This document shows, piece after piece, positions 62,492-64,000 of a DNA stretch of 64,000 nucleotides (positions within the stretch are counted from its first letter, which is position 1; each line of letters starts with the position of its first letter). Origin of the DNA: Cellulomonas cellasea. GTDB taxonomy: Bacteria; Actinomycetota; Actinomycetes; Actinomycetales; Cellulomonadaceae. Position numbers and translations under genes: made by a program. The notes below the pieces were generated by a model, which ran no database searches, was not told the origin of the DNA, and saw only the letters and a list, made by a program, of their open reading frames with translations. The stretch covers positions 62,001 through 126,000 of the forward strand of contig NZ_BJLR01000022.1 of assembly GCF_006538745.1 (NCBI RefSeq), given 5' to 3'.

Positions 62492-63598
62492 GTGCCGCGT
62501 CGCCCGCTCGACGAGTCCGACGTCCGCATCCGCCCCGGACGCCGCGGCTCGCGCCCCCGTACCAAGACCCGCCCCGAGCACGCCGACTCCGAGGTCGCCC
62601 TGGTCACGGGCGTCGACCGCGGCCGGTACACCGTGCTGGCGGACGCGGGTGGGCCCGACGAACGCCCCGTGACGGCGATGAAGGCCCGCGAGCTCGGGCG
62701 TGAGCGAGTGGTCCCCGGCGACCGCGTCGACCTCGTCGGCGACACCTCGGGCGCCGAGGGGTCGCTCGCGCGTATCGTCCGGATCGTCGAGCGCACGACC
62801 GTGCTGCGCCGCACCGCCGACGACTCCGACCCCGTCGAGCGCGTGATCGTCGCGAACGCCGACCAGCTCGTCATCGTCACCGCGCTCGCCGACCCCGAGC
62901 CGCGCACGCGCATGATCGACCGCTGCGTCGTCGCCGCGTACGACGCCGGGATGGACGCGCTGCTCGCGCTCACCAAGGCCGACCTGGCCGACCCCGCGCC
63001 CCTCGTCGCGCTGTACGAGCCGATCGGCGTCCGGGTCGTCGTCACCAGCGTCGGTCCGGACGGCATCGTCGGGCTCGACGAGGTGCACCGCGCGCTCGCG
63101 GGGCGCGCGTCCGTGCTCGTCGGGCACTCCGGGGTCGGGAAGTCGACGCTCGTGAACGCGCTCGTGCCGGGGGCCTACCGCGCGACCGGCGTCGTCAACG
63201 ACGTCACGGGCCGCGGGCGGCACACCTCGTCGTCCGCGATAGCGCTGCGCGTGCGGGTCCCCGAGCTCGAGGGCGACGCCCCGACGTGGGTCATCGACAC
63301 GCCCGGCGTGCGGTCCTTCGGGCTCGCGCACGTCGACCCGTCGCGGCTGCTGAGCGCGTTCGCCGACCTGGCGGCGGTCGGCGAGGAGTGCCCGCGCGGC
63401 TGCACGCACACCGCGGACGCGCCCGACTGCGCGCTCGACGAGTGGGTCGCCGACGCCCCCGACGCCGAGGTCCGGGCAGCACGGGCGGCCCGCGTCGAGT
63501 CGTTCCGCCGGCTGCTCGCGAGCCGGACCGGCGCGGCCGACCCCGAGGCTCCCCCGGTCTCCGCGGCGCCCGACACGCCGACCACGCCGGACGCCTGA
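62492..63598 (+). CDS. rsgA: ribosome small subunit-dependent GTPase RsgA
   Basis: A 368-aa circularly permuted GTPase that checks late 30S assembly. N-terminal OB-fold (residues about 25-110, basic start RPGRRGSRPRTKTRP), then G4 as LTKADL, G5 region, G1 GHSGVGKSTLVN, a switch with GRGRHTSS and G3 DTPGVRSFGL. The C-terminal zinc site is C-PRG-C-T-H-x6-C. The last about 25 residues are Pro/Thr/Ala-rich and not conserved. GTG 62492 begins the conserved basic N-terminus. Confidence 0.96.
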   Translation: MPRRPLDESDVRIRPGRRGSRPRTKTRPEHADSEVALVTGVDRGRYTVLADAGGPDERPVTAMKARELGRERVVPGDRVDLVGDTSGAEGSLARIVRIVERTTVLRRTADDSDPVERVIVANADQLVIVTALADPEPRTRMIDRCVVAAYDAGMDALLALTKADLADPAPLVALYEPIGVRVVVTSVGPDGIVGLDEVHRALAGRASVLVGHSGVGKSTLVNALVPGAYRATGVVNDVTGRGRHTSSSAIALRVRVPELEGDAPTWVIDTPGVRSFGLAHVDPSRLLSAFADLAAVGEECPRGCTHTADAPDCALDEWVADAPDAEVRAARAARVESFRRLLASRTGAADPEAPPVSAAPDTPTTPDA

Positions 63599-63634
63599 GG
63601 CCGGGCGCTCCCCCCGGGGCACGTCGTGCGCCGC

Positions 63635-63640
63635 TAGGTT
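63635..63640 (+). promoter_or_regulatory. -10 box, leaderless, for hisN
   Basis: TAGGTT, 7 nt before ATG 63648. Confidence 0.5.
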
Positions 63641-63647
63641 GTCCGGC

Positions 63648-64000
63648 ATGAGCCTGCGCCCCGGGTACGCCGACGACCTGCGACTCGCCCACGTCATCGC
63701 CGACCAGGTCGACTCCGTGACGATGGCGCGCTACAAGGCCCTGGACCTGCGCGTCGAGACCAAGCCCGACCTCACGCCGGTCACCGACGCCGACCGCACC
63801 GCCGAGGAGATCGTGCGCGGCCAGCTCAGCCGGGCCCGGTCACGCGACGCCGTGCAGGGCGAGGAGATGGCCGACACGGGCCACGGGCCGCGCCGCTGGG
63901 TCATCGACCCGATCGACGGCACCAAGAACTTCGTGCGCGGCGTCCCGGTGTGGGCCACGCTCATCGCGCTCATCGACGGCGACGAGGTCGTCCTCGGGGT
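63648..64000 (+). CDS. hisN: inositol-monophosphatase-like histidinol-phosphatase (partial)
   Basis: The first 117 codons of a gene that runs past the window end. VTDADRTAEEIVR, GEEM (metal Glu) and RWVIDPIDGTKNFVRGVPVWATLIALI are the inositol-monophosphatase motifs, with the D-P-I-D-G-T core binding magnesium. The place after aroA-rsgA and the close match of the N-terminus to actinobacterial HisN point to histidinol-phosphate phosphatase, the penultimate step of histidine synthesis. TAGGTT lies 7 nt upstream of ATG 63648. Confidence 0.9.
   Translation, partial: MSLRPGYADDLRLAHVIADQVDSVTMARYKALDLRVETKPDLTPVTDADRTAEEIVRGQLSRARSRDAVQGEEMADTGHGPRRWVIDPIDGTKNFVRGVPVWATLIALIDGDEVVLG

Overview
The window is about 64 kb of very GC-rich DNA with GTG starts, 4-bp ATGA/GTGA gene overlaps and a typical actinobacterial gene set: SigR/RsrA, the fused E2-E1 2-oxoglutarate decarboxylase, ribosomal protein bL37, the SCO1664/DUF3090/phosphomutase trio, and the aroA-rsgA-hisN order. 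A secreted chitin-type LPMO (AA10 plus CBM5/12) and the overall gene content suggest Cellulomonadaceae (Cellulomonas or a close relative). This assignment is inferred from protein resemblance, not from a marker-gene comparison.

Layout. 0-3.8 kb: a truncated gene, a DUF2510 membrane protein, an alpha/beta hydrolase, a small membrane protein and a MerR/GyrI pair. 3.9-11.4 kb: a GNAT protein, a NarL-type two-component system, a membrane protein with a multicopper oxidase, and a CPBP protease followed by a second NarL-type two-component system. 11.4-17 kb: the SCO1664/DUF3090/phosphomutase trio, DUF2252 and a secreted gamma-glutamyltransferase. 17.1-17.5 kb: tmRNA (minus strand). 18.3-24.3 kb: a tightly coupled operon of aldehyde dehydrogenase, RecQ and two hydrolases, plus a LigC-type DNA ligase. 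24.4-30.1 kb: LPMO, a perhydrolase-type hydrolase, an OhrR-like regulator with a coupled leader ORF, DoxX and a DUF255 protein. 30.2-35.2 kb: the minus-strand cluster prfB-ftsE-ftsX-M23 peptidase-smpB (division and ribosome rescue). 35.2-40.0 kb: a Tad/Flp pilus operon. 40-47 kb: aldose epimerase, an orphan YtfQ-like sugar-binding lipoprotein, a VanY-type peptidase with a repetitive cytoplasmic tail, and two CNNM/CBS membrane proteins. 47-51 kb: an OmpR-type two-component system and an ABC-2 transporter. 51-58 kb: the 2-oxoglutarate decarboxylase, a GlxA-type regulator, a 46-aa membrane protein, a degenerate SGNH protein and PilT. 58.5-64 kb: bL37, rsrA-sigR facing ferritin, DoxX, aroA, rsgA and the start of hisN.

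Two regulatory patterns stand out. First, at least a dozen genes have a TANNNT -10 box followed by 6-8 nt and then the start codon, which predicts leaderless mRNAs and fixes several starts. Second, sigR has two stacked promoters: a housekeeping-type box just before the short start, and a GGGAAT-N18-GTT box (the SigR consensus) 7 nt before an in-frame upstream ATG. This predicts a stress-induced long isoform like SigR' of Streptomyces. Perfect GC-rich hairpins without U-tracts close several transcription units, mostly between convergent genes.
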